A stretch of DNA of 64,000 bases from Welwitschia mirabilis (Eukaryota > Gnetophyta > Gnetopsida > Welwitschiales). Location of the stretch: the NCBI GenBank assembly GCA_051453625.1, contig JBOZIK010000001.1, positions 46,943,482 to 47,007,481 on the forward strand, written 5' to 3'. A program made the translations under genes and the position numbers. This document shows positions 1-10,860 of this stretch, in pieces; position 1 is the first letter of the stretch; each line of letters begins with the position of its first letter. Below the pieces are notes generated by a model. That model had not been told where the DNA came from. It made no database searches and worked only from the letters and a program-made list of their open reading frames with translations.

Positions 1-2
1 TT

Positions 3-330
3 AACAAAGCCTTGTATGGGTTAAAACAAGCTCCTAGAGCTTGGTATGAGAAGTTGTCATCATTCTTGCTTCAACATGATTTTCCTAGAGGCTCCATGAA
101 TAGAACATTATTTTGAAAGGTTTTGAATAATGATTTAATTCTAATGCAAATCTATGTTAATGAAATTATTTTTGGATCAAAAAATAAAAGCTTGTCAAAT
201 GATTTTGCAAAACTCATGAGTTCTAAATTTGAAATGAGCATGGTTGGACCTATAAATATGTTTTTGTGTTTATAAATTTAGCAACACAAATATGGAATCT
301 TTATCAATAAAGAGAAATACTCCTTAGATT
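3..330 (+). pseudogene. pol: Ty1/copia reverse transcriptase fragment, copy 1
   Basis: A partial copia RT read from base 3 begins with the conserved block [15 protein letters not shown] and runs to the block before the 'GIFI' motif. The catalytic YVDD box reads YVNE, so both aspartates are gone, and there are in-frame stops, including TGA in the 'TLF*K' stretch. The segment is cut by an N run at 331. It is a diverged copy of 643-972, where the same box is still YVDD. This could be a second inserted element, a tandem duplication or a mis-joined contig. Family assignment is firm; the SIRE/Maximus-like lineage is inferred from the downstream copy. Confidence 0.85.
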
Positions 331-430
331 NNNNNNNNNNNNNNNNNNNNNNNNNNNNNNNNNNNNNNNNNNNNNNNNNNNNNNNNNNNNNNNNNNNNNN
401 NNNNNNNNNNNNNNNNNNNNNNNNNNNNNN
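331..430. other. Assembly gap (100 N)
   Basis: A run of exactly 100 N, the usual placeholder for an unknown distance. It separates two copies of the same copia RT, so real spacing and order are uncertain. Confidence 0.95.
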
Positions 431-432
431 AA

Positions 433-1762
433 ATAGAAGGAGTAGATTGTGGAGACACATTTGCTCCAGTTGCTAGGTTAAAAACAATCATGATGTTTCT
501 AATTTTTGCCTATTTCAAGAAAATGAAAGTCTTTCAAATGGATGTAAAAAGTGCATTGCGTAATGAAAATATTAAAAAAGAAGTATATGTTAAGCAACCT
601 CAAGGTTTGTCTAATCCTTACTAACCTAAATATATCTATAGACTTAAAAAAGCCTTATATGGGTTAAAAGAAGCTCCCAGAGCATGGTATGATAAGCTTT
701 CATCATTCTTACTTTAACATGGTTTTTCTAGAGGCTCTATTGATAGAACTTTGTTTAGAAAGATTTTAAATAATGATTTAATTTTAGTACAAATCTATGT
801 TGATGATATTATTTTTGGATCAATAAATAAAAACTTGTCAAATGATTTTGCAAAAATCATGAGTTCTAAATTTGAAATGAGCATGGTTGGACCTATTAAT
901 ATGTTTTTAGGTTTATAAATTTAGCAACACAAATAAGGAATCTTTATTAATCAAAAGAAATAATCTTTAGATTTAATTAAAAACTTTAAATTGGAAAATG
1001 CAAAGTGTATGGACTTTCTAATAAACACAAATGTTAAACTTTCTTTAGATGAACATGGTAAGGATGTGCATCAAAAGTTATATCATAGTATTATTAGAAT
1101 TCTATTATATCTAATGGCTAGTTGCCCAGATATAGCCTTTAGTATTGGTTTGTGTGCAAGGTAACAAAGAAAACATAAGGAATCACATCTTACAGCTATA
1201 AAGAGAATACTTTGCTATGTGAAAGATACTCTAGATTTTGGTTTATGGTTTTCAAATGATACTTCTTTAAGCTTAACAGGATATAGCGATGCAGATTGGG
1301 CTAGATGCAAAGATGATCGAAAGAGCACAAATGGTAGATGTTTCTTTTTTGAAAATTGTTTCACAGCCTAGTATAATAAGAAATAATGATCTATATTCTA
1401 CTGCTGAAGCTGAGTACATAGCCGCTGGATCATGTTGCACTTAGACCTTATAGATGAAAGAAACCTTGAAGGACTATGGGTTGAATATCACGGAAGTACC
1501 AATCCTTTGTAACAACTCAAGTGCAATCCAAATAGCTCATAACCCAATCTAATACATTCACATCAAGCACATCGATATCAGGTACCATTTTATTTGTGAA
1601 TTAGTAGAAAAGAAAATAATATCTTTAGAACATGTACGTATAAAAGATCAATTAGCTGATATATTTATTAAACCTTTATCTTCAAATCGATTTTCAACCC
1701 TTTACTATTTTCTAGGTATCAAGTCCGAAAAGGACTTACCCCAACTAACCTTATCTAAATAA
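433..1762 (+). pseudogene. pol: Ty1/copia pol: reverse transcriptase and RNase H (SIRE/Maximus-like)
   Basis: After the gap the frame from 433 reads IEGVDCGDTFAPVARLKTI, the N-terminal RT motif of plant copia elements. It continues through [24 protein letters not shown] and an intact YVDD box near 800. It then passes a degenerate 'PDIAFSIGLCAR' block and an RNase H domain with GYSDADWA (from about 1278), AEYIAAGSCC and KHIDIRYHFI, followed by QLADIFIKPL. It stops at 1760-1762. The reverse transcriptase and RNase H would copy the element's RNA into DNA in virus-like particles, but several in-frame stops disable it. One is shown directly: the Gln codon CAA in copy 1 (SFLLQHDF) is TAA here. The 'LCAR' block and the following accessory ORF suggest the SIRE/Maximus lineage. 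Confidence 0.9.
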
Positions 1763-2242
1763 TAAAATTTAGTAGGGGTTTCAAATCTTCTCTTTTCCTA
1801 TATATTTGAATCCTACTCGATCTTATTACTAAGTATGGCAATCGTTTTTCTCTCAGATCTCATACTATTACTTTTTTCATTTACTGGGTCGATTATACAT
1901 TAAGTTGGGTCGATCGGAATAGTCCTAGTTTTTCATGAAAAATCCTATAGAAACTAGTTGATAGAATAGTTCATTTCGGTCAATCTCCCTTTGGCGCTTT
2001 TCCTAGTCACATCAAGTTAACCTCTCCTTTTGTTTAGATTTATCAAATTTTAGTAGGATTTTGACTGTAAAATTATCATCTTATAGGGTTGATCACTCAA
2101 TTAGTTGGGTCGACTGCTATCTTACTATTAGGTTTTTAAAATTTTACACAGGTCGACCGACTATTCAATCGATCACACGCGTTTAAGGTAGTGTGTTGTG
2201 GATTTTTAAAATCTACCCATCCTTTCTCTTATCTCATTTATT
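1763..2242 (+). other. Spacer after copia pol with repeated GGTCGA motifs
   Basis: Non-coding stretch between the pol stop and the accessory ORF. It carries at least six copies or near copies of a GGGTCGAY/GGTCGACCG motif (about 1887-2175), in contexts such as 'gttgggtcga'. The same motif class recurs in the LTR downstream, which ties the stretch to the same element. Confidence 0.6.
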
Positions 2243-3300
2243 TTGTGCTTTTTCTATCATTTTTTAAGCTTGTGGGGGACCCTCTTCAATTTTTCTCACA
2301 TGATTTCTCTCAGATCTGGGCATAAAATGACATCTTCTCAGTCAAGAGAGGGATCTAGGAAGAGAAGAAAGGAAGCTGTAGTTAAACCTCCTAGTTATGT
2401 ATTCTTTAGGATGAGTATTGAGCAGCTGAGACATTATGATAAGCATTTTAAGACCAGTCTTATTACGTTAGAGAGAACCTATGAACCAATGAAATTTCTC
2501 AGCCTCAGGGAGGTCAAGACTCTATTAGAAGAAGTGAACTGGGATTGTTTTCTTCACATTTTTGGCACGTGTTACCCATTGGTTACTATGTTATTCTACT
2601 CAAATGCCAAGTATGATGTATCTCAGTCTACTTTCATTATATCATTTTTGGCCAAGAAATACACATTATTGTAGATCTTATAGATTTCTTCACTGGCCTT
2701 CCAAGAGGGAACTGGGGTGAGTACTAGCCGATGGCAGAGTCATTTGAAGAGAAGGATGTAGCCACTTACCATGTGTGTGGCACACATATTACTTAGAAAA
2801 AGACACTCAAAGCTTCCCAATGTCTTCTAAGATTTTTTCTTCTACATCAGATCATGTCATACAACTTCATTCTAGTTGCCAGGCACAGAGATGAGCTCTA
2901 AAACTATCGGGTCTATCTCATGTATGTACTAGACTAGAGAAGAGACATAGATGCCCATGCCATTATGCTTAAACTTATGGTTCACTAGCTTCAGCCGCAT
3001 AAATCGTGTGCCCTACCTTATCCTTTCCTCATAACTCATATTTGTTGTTACTTTAACATTCCTCATCTCACCAGGTAGGAGAGTCAGAAGCCCATGGGGC
3101 CTATAGATCATGGCACGCTATCAAGGATGCATATTTTTAAAGAACCTGCCGCTCCTTCTAGGCCTAAGGTTAAGGCCTCTCAGACCCCAGAAATCCTCCA
3201 TCTTCTGCATTGTATTGATTCGCAAACTCATCACATTAAGGAGGCCCTGATTGCCAGTGGGATCCCAGTTGCTGACACATCTCAGTCTGAGGGTGCTTAG
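2243..3300 (+). pseudogene. 3' accessory ORF of the copia element (plant 'transposon protein'-like)
   Basis: Two open stretches, 2243-2674 (143 codons; a later ATG lies at 2327) and 3094-3300 (68 codons), are joined by a middle part readable in another frame with several stops. The first has a basic N-terminus (SRKRRKE) followed by FFRMSIEQLRHYDKHFK and CYPLVTMLFYSNA. The middle retains RHRDEL and ALPYPFLITHI. The end holds EILHLLHCIDSQTHHIKEAL, a short helical segment. This order resembles the 'putative plant transposon protein' domain found in the extra ORF that SIRE-type copia elements carry between pol and the 3' LTR, sometimes called env-like. It lies on the same strand as pol. Frameshift and stops make it non-functional. 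The domain match is from memory of the family and needs a profile search. Confidence 0.6.
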
Positions 3301-3620
3301 TCTTCTGAATCTTCAAAGTCCGACTGAGTCTTTGTGTGGTTTTATTTTGTCCTCTAGTCTTTTTATATCCTCCCTGTCCTTGATTTCATCAAAAAGGAGG
3401 AGTAAAATTTATAACATCTTTGTCACTTCTTTGTATTGCAAATTGGTCAAAATATAACTTTCAAATGTAATGAAATTTTTGAGAAGAAGCTTATTTTTGT
3501 GGAATTTACTTCTTATACAAAACTCATTTAAATTTAATTGTTTTCAAAGTTAAATGAGTTAGGGGGAGAAGCCAGATGTCAAGTTATTATTTTTCCACAA
3601 TCAATGACAAAGGGGAAGTT
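3301..3620 (+). other. 3' untranslated part of copia element up to polypurine-like tract
   Basis: No coding signal. It holds purine-rich 'gttagggggagaag' (about 3558) and 'gacaaaggggaag' (about 3606-3618). The second sits immediately upstream of a TGTTGAG start that looks like an LTR end, so it is the candidate polypurine tract. Confidence 0.5.
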
Positions 3621-4886
3621 TGTTGAGAACCCATTGTCATTGATTTATTTAATGAGTTTTTGTAAGTTATTTATTTGTGCAGGTAATTTCCAACACCAGG
3701 CAATCGACTTATAATATTAGGTGACTGAATGATCAAGAACTGCAATACTACTTCAAAAGTAAGTGGCTGCACATGAAATACAGAATGACTAAACTAAGAA
3801 AACATAAAGAAGACTAGTTCAGACATAGGAAACTACCATCCATACACGGACGACCACATTTCACTTAGTCAAATCAAATATAATAGCAGGACGAGTGACC
3901 GAACGTATTCCTATAAGCGACTACATCACACATAGTAAAATTCAACCTGATAGAAAGGCAGGTAACTGATAAGATTCATACGAGCGACCGCATGACATGT
4001 AGTAAGAATTTATCTAATAGCAATACAAGCGACCGACAATTTCTATACGGGCGACCACATGACAATCAGTAGAACATGAATCGGGTGACTTTAAGCTAAC
4101 TACATAAAATGAGATCGAGTAACCACATTCTACCAGGAATCTCCTCTTATAAGGTTGACTGGGTAAAAATGGTCAAAGCAACCTAATTAAGGGTGACTAA
4201 GTATTTTTCACAAGGGTGACCAAATTTGCACCATATCTTGAGAAATCTGTGATAAGCAAGGGTAACCGAACATTAGAATAAGGCAACCACAATTGCGGTC
4301 GACTGAATATAATGAAAGTTTGATTGTGCGATGGAAAAATATAATTGTTATGAACACAATAGTTTATTAGAAAAAGTAAAACAGTTCCTTGAAAAATTAC
4401 AATGGTTTATTTCTTCTTGAGGAAATAGTCACATATTATATCTTAAGTATAAAATCTCTCCTCTAACTAATAGAGGACACTGATACTAACTTGTCAAAAT
4501 CCAAGATTTAATAAGGATTGTTATACTTTCTCTTAGCACATCTGAACATTCTTCAAAGTTCATATTTCTTAAGAAGAAGATTGTTGTACCTTAGAGATCA
4601 CATCTATGCATTAGTGCATCCTTCTCTCTATCATACATTCTTGGCTGAGGATAGGTCATAAAATCCTCATTGGTTGTGAAAGGTTATTTAATGAGCCTAA
4701 AAACCATTCTTCTGAGTAAACATATGCCAGCTAGGACAAGGAATCTATAAAGCTAAAGGGTGGTTTCTATCCACCATTAAATACCTTATTTAGTATCTCT
4801 TTATCGTTATTATTTTTGCTGGTCGTGAACAATAAGAAGATAGAACTTAAAAGACCTATTCACCCCCCTCTAGGGTCAATCCTTCA
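3621..4886 (+). mobile_element. Probable 3' LTR of the copia element
   Basis: Starts TGTTGAGAACC next to a purine-rich tract and probably ends with the pyrimidine-rich 'tattcacccccctctagg' block followed by CCTTCA near 4886. Copia LTRs of this type commonly end close to such a block. Inside are many short motifs related to GCGACC/GGTGACT at intervals of a few tens of bases (3718-4310). Only one copy is in the window, so boundaries rest on motifs rather than an LTR pair, and the right end is uncertain by tens of bases. Confidence 0.5.
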
Positions 4887-5539
4887 CTTTTAGTACTTTA
4901 TGAGTTTTTACATATTATCATGCATTTTTCATCAAATGATTTTATGATTTCTCTTATGGAAATTTCTTAGGTTATAATTTAAGCTAATTAAACAATCTTA
5001 TGTATGTTTCTAGTTGTTCATTATTTTACTTTTGTTTTTATTTAGCTATTTTGTTGTGTTTTTTTTTAAAGTCATCTTCATACTTTTTTAACATAATATT
5101 TTAGATCCAATCATTTAGTAGTTTCTTACTAATATTACTCATAGTTTTTATCCATGAGAATTATTTTTTTATGGATGATGATGAAACTTTATCTTTTGAG
5201 TTTTTCTCCTACGTTTACATGCTTATTAAGTTTGAGTACATTTGAGGATTCTTCTAAGCCTTGCTTCTTTCTACTGGTACATTATTATGATTCTATTCTT
5301 TTTTCCTTGAGTCCTTTTCACATAAGCCTCTTTTCATCCTGATCATTATTTTTAAAGATGATTCTTCACTTCTAACCATTCTTCTTATTTTCTACTAATT
5401 TTATAATGCTTGATTGTTATTACTTTATTTTTCAGACTTTTTTTCTCTTTCCTATCTTTCAAAACTCTCATTTTATGAGTGTCGTTCCATGGATTTTGTT
5501 CCCATGGTAGAGAGGATGATAGTATTATTTTTAGTTCTA
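4887..5539. other. Unassigned A+T-rich stretch
   Basis: No coding segment, RNA gene or recognisable repeat was found. The short open frame at 5154-5342 is low-complexity and hydrophobic and is probably chance. Confidence 0.5.
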
Positions 5540-7600
5540 TTGTAATCCAGGACATCTTGATTTACCTGTGGAGGAAGCAAGACATCTTTTTAAGCTACTT
5601 CTGAGATATTGAGTGAGAATTTTAATTTTAAAGAATCATCTTTGAGATTTTATAATACATACTTATGATGAGATTGTTTGGATATGATTTCATATTACTT
5701 GAATAATTTTTCATTACAGACATTATCTAGAAAAATCACAGTAGCACAATTACATAGTTTTCTTACAACTATAATTTAGAACATCTAAAACATCATGGAT
5801 AAGGGAAATAATGTTATTATTATTTTTGTATTTTACCCCGTGTAGAATATATTTAAAACTCACTAATGGATTTGTATACATCATTTTGAGTTATTACTAC
5901 TTAGTTTATACACATTAGTTTTAGTTTCACTATCTCAAATTATGCAAAACATCATCATTTTTCAAAGATATCATTGTTATATCTATTAATTTTTCATGTA
6001 TAATATTCATTTGTTATATTGCAATGTGTTGAGCATTTTAAGTATAATACTAATAAAGATGTCAGTACTTATATTTCTCTAATAGTCATGTTATAGGCAT
6101 CTAACTTTTATTCTAATTTTAGAAGTTCTTTCATCCCCATTGTCATCCACATGATAAGTAAGACGACATATCTATTATACATCCTAGTCAGGTATTATAT
6201 CAGTTAATTAGTTTTTAATGTTTATTCCTATATGGTATATATTCTTGAACTTAATTTACATTTTTTTCCTAGTTGTCGGTTATCTTTATTCAAATTGATT
6301 TTTAATATGGTTGATTACTTACTTTATCAGGAACTAACAAGACTAAGTAGAAGGCTATGTTGCAATTCCAATTTATAGGATTTTGATGGTATATTTTGAG
6401 TACTTTTGAAGGACATTTATAGAGTTTAGATGTAACTTTAATGATTATGGAGAATTGATGGAATGATCACTAAAACATGCAATTCTTGGCATATTTGTAG
6501 AAATCTTAGGCTTATTCTGATATTTTATGCCTTAAAGGAAATATTAATAATGTAGAAGATTGATTTGTCTTAAGCTAAAAAGATAAAGAATCCTGTCATC
6601 CCCTCTGTCATTCACACGATAATTATGATGATACTACTACTAACATGGATTAAATCTATAGATTTTACTATGGGTTTTGATGCTGATGGATTACCTCTTC
6701 TTATGGGTTATCATCCCTAATGTTATCCCCATGACAATTAGGATGATAACTATTTTGTATAAACAAAAAGGATTATCTTTGTAATGAGGTCATGTATCCC
6801 ATATGTGTTACAAGGATTTCTTCTCTGATTTTTAGGGTTTTACTTCTATAACTTCAATGTAAAACTATAAATATTCTTCTAGAACTTTAATGTAAAACTA
6901 TAAATACATCCATTTGCCTTTAGTTCTATTTGCATCTTTTGTACCAGATATTCTTGTGATGGAATATTAAAGGACAAGAGGTCCATTTATTATCTACATA
7001 GAGAAGATTTCCTTGGTATTATTTTGAGTATCCTCCATTGAGGTGCTGCTATTTTCTTATAAGTGGATGTTAAATTAATGTTTTATTTAAGAACTTTTTT
7101 TACTTCTAACATGTGAATGTTCCTTATGGTTTAAGTTAATTATGATTTGGTGATAGCTTCATTGTTTATCTAGATCATAAGAATAACCTTTGTTAAGGTT
7201 AACATTATTAGTTTAAATATTATATTGCATTTCATTTTATTCCATTTTCAGACTTGCATTTATTCATATTCTAGTTGATCTATCTTATAACCTATGTTGG
7301 TTAGAAATAAGTGATAACTCTTCTTGATTGATTTAAGTTATAAGAACTAATATTAATGATAGGAAGATTAATAGTCAAATAAATTCATCATTCATCCATT
7401 TACATTTCATCATTATTCATCTTGCATTACATTTACATTATTATTTATTTACTAAAGGAAAAGATTAAAAATACTTTGTAAAATCAATTCTCCAACTTCT
7501 AGCCTAATGCTTTCAATGGATTATGACATTTGGGTTGAATCCCTTCTATACTAGTATTTGTTTTTCTGCAAGTATTATGATTTATAAGTTTTACCTAAGG
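5540..7600 (+). mobile_element. Athila-like LTR with adjoining 3' internal end, plus orientation
   Basis: The reverse complement aligns end to end by eye with the LTR region at 9318-11430. Shared landmarks include 'gaggaagcaagac' (5567), the TTTGAGTTATTACTACTTAG block (5883), 'ttggcatatttgtag' (6486) and the terminal block with 'atgacatttgggttg' (7525). It also carries the palindrome-type GTCATC cassettes of the family. The orientation is opposite to the other Athila-like copies here. No tRNA-Asp primer site follows the right end, and sequence homologous to the 3' interior precedes it, so I read it as a 3' LTR whose element is otherwise missing. Confidence 0.65.
6131..6750. repeat. GTCATC palindrome cassettes (three) in plus-oriented LTR
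   Basis: Three cassettes of about 40 bases at 6131-6168, 6592-6634 and 6706-6750 pair a TCATCC arm with a GGATGA or ATGAT arm, as in the other Athila-like LTRs of the window but inverted. Confidence 0.6.
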
Positions 7601-8336
7601 ACTTAAATATTGCAAAAATTCACACTACAATAAGCCCCATTGGACTAATACTTAATGCAGAATCAGCAAAACAAGGCTTTGACTCCATTTATTTTATTAG
7701 GATTGGCTTCAACTCCATCTAGTTCTTCTCTAACTCTAGTGGAATTTAAAAGCTCATATTCTAGAATTTGATTTAGATCCAGTATTTTGGATCCCTCTAT
7801 TTTTGCATTGCATGATTTATTATAAATAAAAAATTAATCTATGTAAAAACATAAATTAAAAAAGAGAAAAGGTAGTAAGGACATGAAAGAAAGGTGTATT
7901 TGTAGATAAAAATAGAGATATAGGTCTGTATTTTATAAAGAACATTTAATAGGCCTATAACATCTTACTACCCTTGAACTTGCAGCAATATAAAGTAACT
8001 TATAATCCTTGAGATAGAGAAGAGAATCAAAGAGTTGCAATCCAATAATAAAAATCAACAGGTTTGCAATAGCTCACTGTTGAGACAACCATTTCTAAAC
8101 CAACATTACTTTATCAAAGAAAGGAATGTGGACATAAGGAAGAGAGTGAAAACTTGCATAGTTTACACTACGTAACTGCATGATGCCTTGAAACAACAAT
8201 CACAAACAAGGAGATATAAATGTATCATATTAGTTCCTATATTTTTCCATTACCCATCCACATCCACCTTTAACATTTTCTATTTCAATTCATTCTATAA
8301 ATGTAGTATGCATTTCAAATTAATAATATTTTTATT
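7601..8336. other. Unassigned A+T-rich stretch
   Basis: Nothing recognisable. It separates the plus-oriented Athila-like LTR from the copia LTR end. The left part of the copia LTR may extend into it, but only the last roughly 280 bases have a second copy for comparison. Confidence 0.4.
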
Positions 8337-8617
8337 GCTTCTTTTATTTAGCTATTTTGGGCATGCTGAATTATTCACAATACAACAATTTCATTAGAAA
8401 ATTGAAGTATCATTTAATCTTTCTTTTCTTCTATTTTTAAACTTGATTTATATGTCTATCATTTAGTCAATTACAAAAAGAAGTTTCCTTAAGATTTCAT
8501 TATCTAAGTTAAAACAATTTGCTCTTAGGTTAAGTTATATATTTATCTTTAAACTATTTTAAATTTTGTGTGTGGGTGATTAGGATTTCATTGTTCATTT
8601 AGGTTTTCTTAAAACCA
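8337..8617 (+). mobile_element. 3' part of a Ty1/copia 5' LTR
   Basis: This stretch is repeated at 32474-32762 with clear base-by-base similarity, from 'cttcttttatttagctattt' to 'ggttttcttaaaaccaat'. A degraded initiator-Met primer binding site follows at once here but not at the second copy. That fixes this as the end of a 5' LTR on the plus strand. The upstream LTR boundary is not visible. Confidence 0.65.
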
Positions 8618-8622
8618 ATAAT

Positions 8623-8635
8623 TGGTATTAAAACC
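8623..8635 (+). other. Degraded tRNA-iMet primer binding site
   Basis: Reads TGGTATTAAAACC against the expected plant copia site TGGTATCAGAGCC. The differences are transitions of the C-to-T/G-to-A type. It lies directly after the LTR end and before the gag relic. Confidence 0.65.
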
Positions 8636-8771
8636 AAGTTATAGAAATCATGTTTTAGGATGTGGATAGGCAATAATAGACGGCAACTAGAAAACATAGG
8701 AAAATTTATCACTTGATCAAGATCAAAATCATAAAACCACAAGGTTAGGAAATCACATCTAAGAAAACAAA

Positions 8772-9312
8772 ATGGGTAGAGGTATGATTTCTGATTTTAA
8801 TCTAGAAAACTATGACATTTAAAAGGTTAGGATAAAATGATATCTCAAATCACAAGATTGTGAAATAAAATGAAAATAGATTTTAATCTAATTCCATATC
8901 TAATCACAAATAAGGATACAAAGGAATATGAAAGAATTAAATTAGATGATAGTAATGAAATGATGATCATCACACAAGCATGCCAAATTTTGAGTTAAAA
9001 AGATTCAACATTACATGAGTGCAAACTTTGGGAATGGTTTAAATATTATCTATAAGGATTAAAAAAAGGCTAAGGAGGTAAAACTACAATATTGAAGGGT
9101 ACAACTCAAAAACATAAAAATGAAAAAAACGAGGAAGCCCAAGAATACATATAATGAATTTAAAACATTATAAAGGAAATTAAGCATTGAGGAAAAATAT
9201 TCTCATAAAAAGATAAGGTGTTAAAAATTTTGAGAACTTTAACTTAAACCTATGATTAAATTATGGTTATAATAAAAAACTTTATAGATTCGAAGATTCT
9301 TATGATTGATGA
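8772..9312 (+). pseudogene. gag: Ty1/copia gag relic, N-terminal half
   Basis: From the ATG at 8772 the frame gives ENYDI*KVRIK*YLKSQD, matching the conserved start of plant copia gag where the two stops occupy Trp positions (NY..WKVRM..YL). Later pieces in shifted frames, such as WEWFKYYL, LKGTTQ and DKVLKILRTL, match the gag (UBN2-type) core. The protein would form the virus-like particle. The many stops and frameshifts make it dead. It breaks off at about 9312 exactly where an Athila-like LTR begins, so that element inserted into this gag. Confidence 0.65.
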
Positions 9313-10119
9313 GTGTTGCAGTGCATAATTTTGCAATCCTTTATGTCTTACTGAATCTTATTAATGACAAATAGGTATATTCCAAAATACAACACACTAA
9401 TATAGACGGGAGTGACTCAAATGTTGTAAACTCATTGAAGGCATGTGAGAGAAGAAGGAGAGTTAATTTCTAGAGAAATATTATATTCTATTAAACTTTA
9501 ATGTAATGATATAAGAAAATAAACACATGATGTAATGTAAATGCGACTTTATCTAGATGAACACCTATCCAATTACCAAATGAGCTTATCAAGAAGATTG
9601 ATCTTATATAACCTAAATTAGCTAGGAAGACTATCACTAATTGGGACTAATTTAAGATATCAAGTAAGTCAAATAAAGTATAATGCAAAATGCTCCTAAA
9701 CTAATATTGTCAACCTTAATAAAGCTTGCTCTTATGACTATATCATTAATAAAACTGTCACCAAATCAAGAACAACATAAACCATGAGGGATATTAAAAA
9801 GTATTAATAAACCAAAAAAAAGGGTTTTTATTATAGAACCAGCAACCAAGTTATAAAGCAGCTGCATCTCAATGGAGGATGCATAGTCCAACACTAAGGA
9901 AGACCTCTCTGCAACTACTCAGGATGGATTTCCTGCTCTTTGATCTCTTATCATGATAATTTCTAATGCATCAAAGATAATAGAAGGATTAAAGGAAAGT
10001 TTTATTTATGCAATAAGGAAAGAATAACCATCACTTAAGGTGTAATGATCATGCTAGAAAACACACTCAATCCTAAAAATAAATGGATGAAATAGATAAA
10101 AGTTGGCTAGCCATTTCAG

Positions 10120-10381
10120 TGTCATCCTAACTATCATGGGGATGACACTAGGGATGACACCTCATAATAATGGATGACTCATTAGGTTATAGCTCCACAT
10201 TTAGCCTTGTAGTTAGCTTCATGTGTGTTATTATCCTGAATGTCTGCAGATGACATTGGGGATGATACCTCTTTAAAAGAAAGAACTCATTAGCTCCTAG
10301 TTCTAGTCCATGTCAGTATTTGAAATAGTTGCTAAAGTGCTATCCTCTTTCCTGTGTGGGGATGACAATGGGGATGATAGT
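10120..10381. repeat. GTCATC palindrome cassettes, cluster of three
   Basis: Cassettes at 10120-10161, 10227-10270 and 10337-10381 each have a TCATCC/TATCC arm, about 10 variable bases, then a GGGGATGAC arm and a second GGGATGAT arm. They are evenly spaced, about 108 bases apart, and are kept at the equivalent places in the right LTR. Confidence 0.7.
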
Positions 10382-10815
10382 CTTTCTTATCTTTTAAGCT
10401 TAAGAGAAATCAGCTTTTTGCATCATTGATCTTCCTCCAAATCATTGAGTATTAGAATATGCCTAAAATGCCTTCAAATATGCCAATAATTCCGTGTTTC
10501 CATGATCATCCCATCGACTCTCTATAATCATCTGAATTGCATCTAAACCTTTATAAATGACTTGTAAAATAACTCATAATACCCCATTAAATACACATAA
10601 TTTGGTAGTGCATAATAACCTCTTACTTAACCTTGTTAGTCCCTAATAAAACCAGGTGAACAACTACAATTATGAGCCAAATTATCTAGGATAAACAGTA
10701 ATTAGAGAAAATGTAAATTGAGTTCATAAATACTTACTAAACAAGAATAAACATCAAAAACTAATTAAATAATATAATACCTTTTTAGAATGCATAATAG
10801 ATATGTCATATTATT

Positions 10816-10831
10816 TGTCATCTAGATGACA
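10816..10831. repeat. Perfect 16-base palindrome of the GTCATC cassette
   Basis: TGTCATCTAGATGACA is its own reverse complement. It is followed by the usual 'atggggatgat' arm. This is the best-preserved example of the cassette core. Confidence 0.85.
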
Positions 10832-10860
10832 ATGGGGATGATAGGCTTGGAAAATCAAAA

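Larger units (their letters stand above)
9318..10860 (-). mobile_element. Athila-like 3' LTR (left copy)
   Basis: Begins near 'tgttgcagtgcataattttgc' and aligns with 17014-18325, with 44110-45890, and with the reverse of 5540-7600. Similarity to the copy at 44 kb continues past the AATTTGGTAGTGCA block at 10610 to about 10860, after which it becomes patchy. The inner edge is therefore approximate. Confidence 0.7.
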
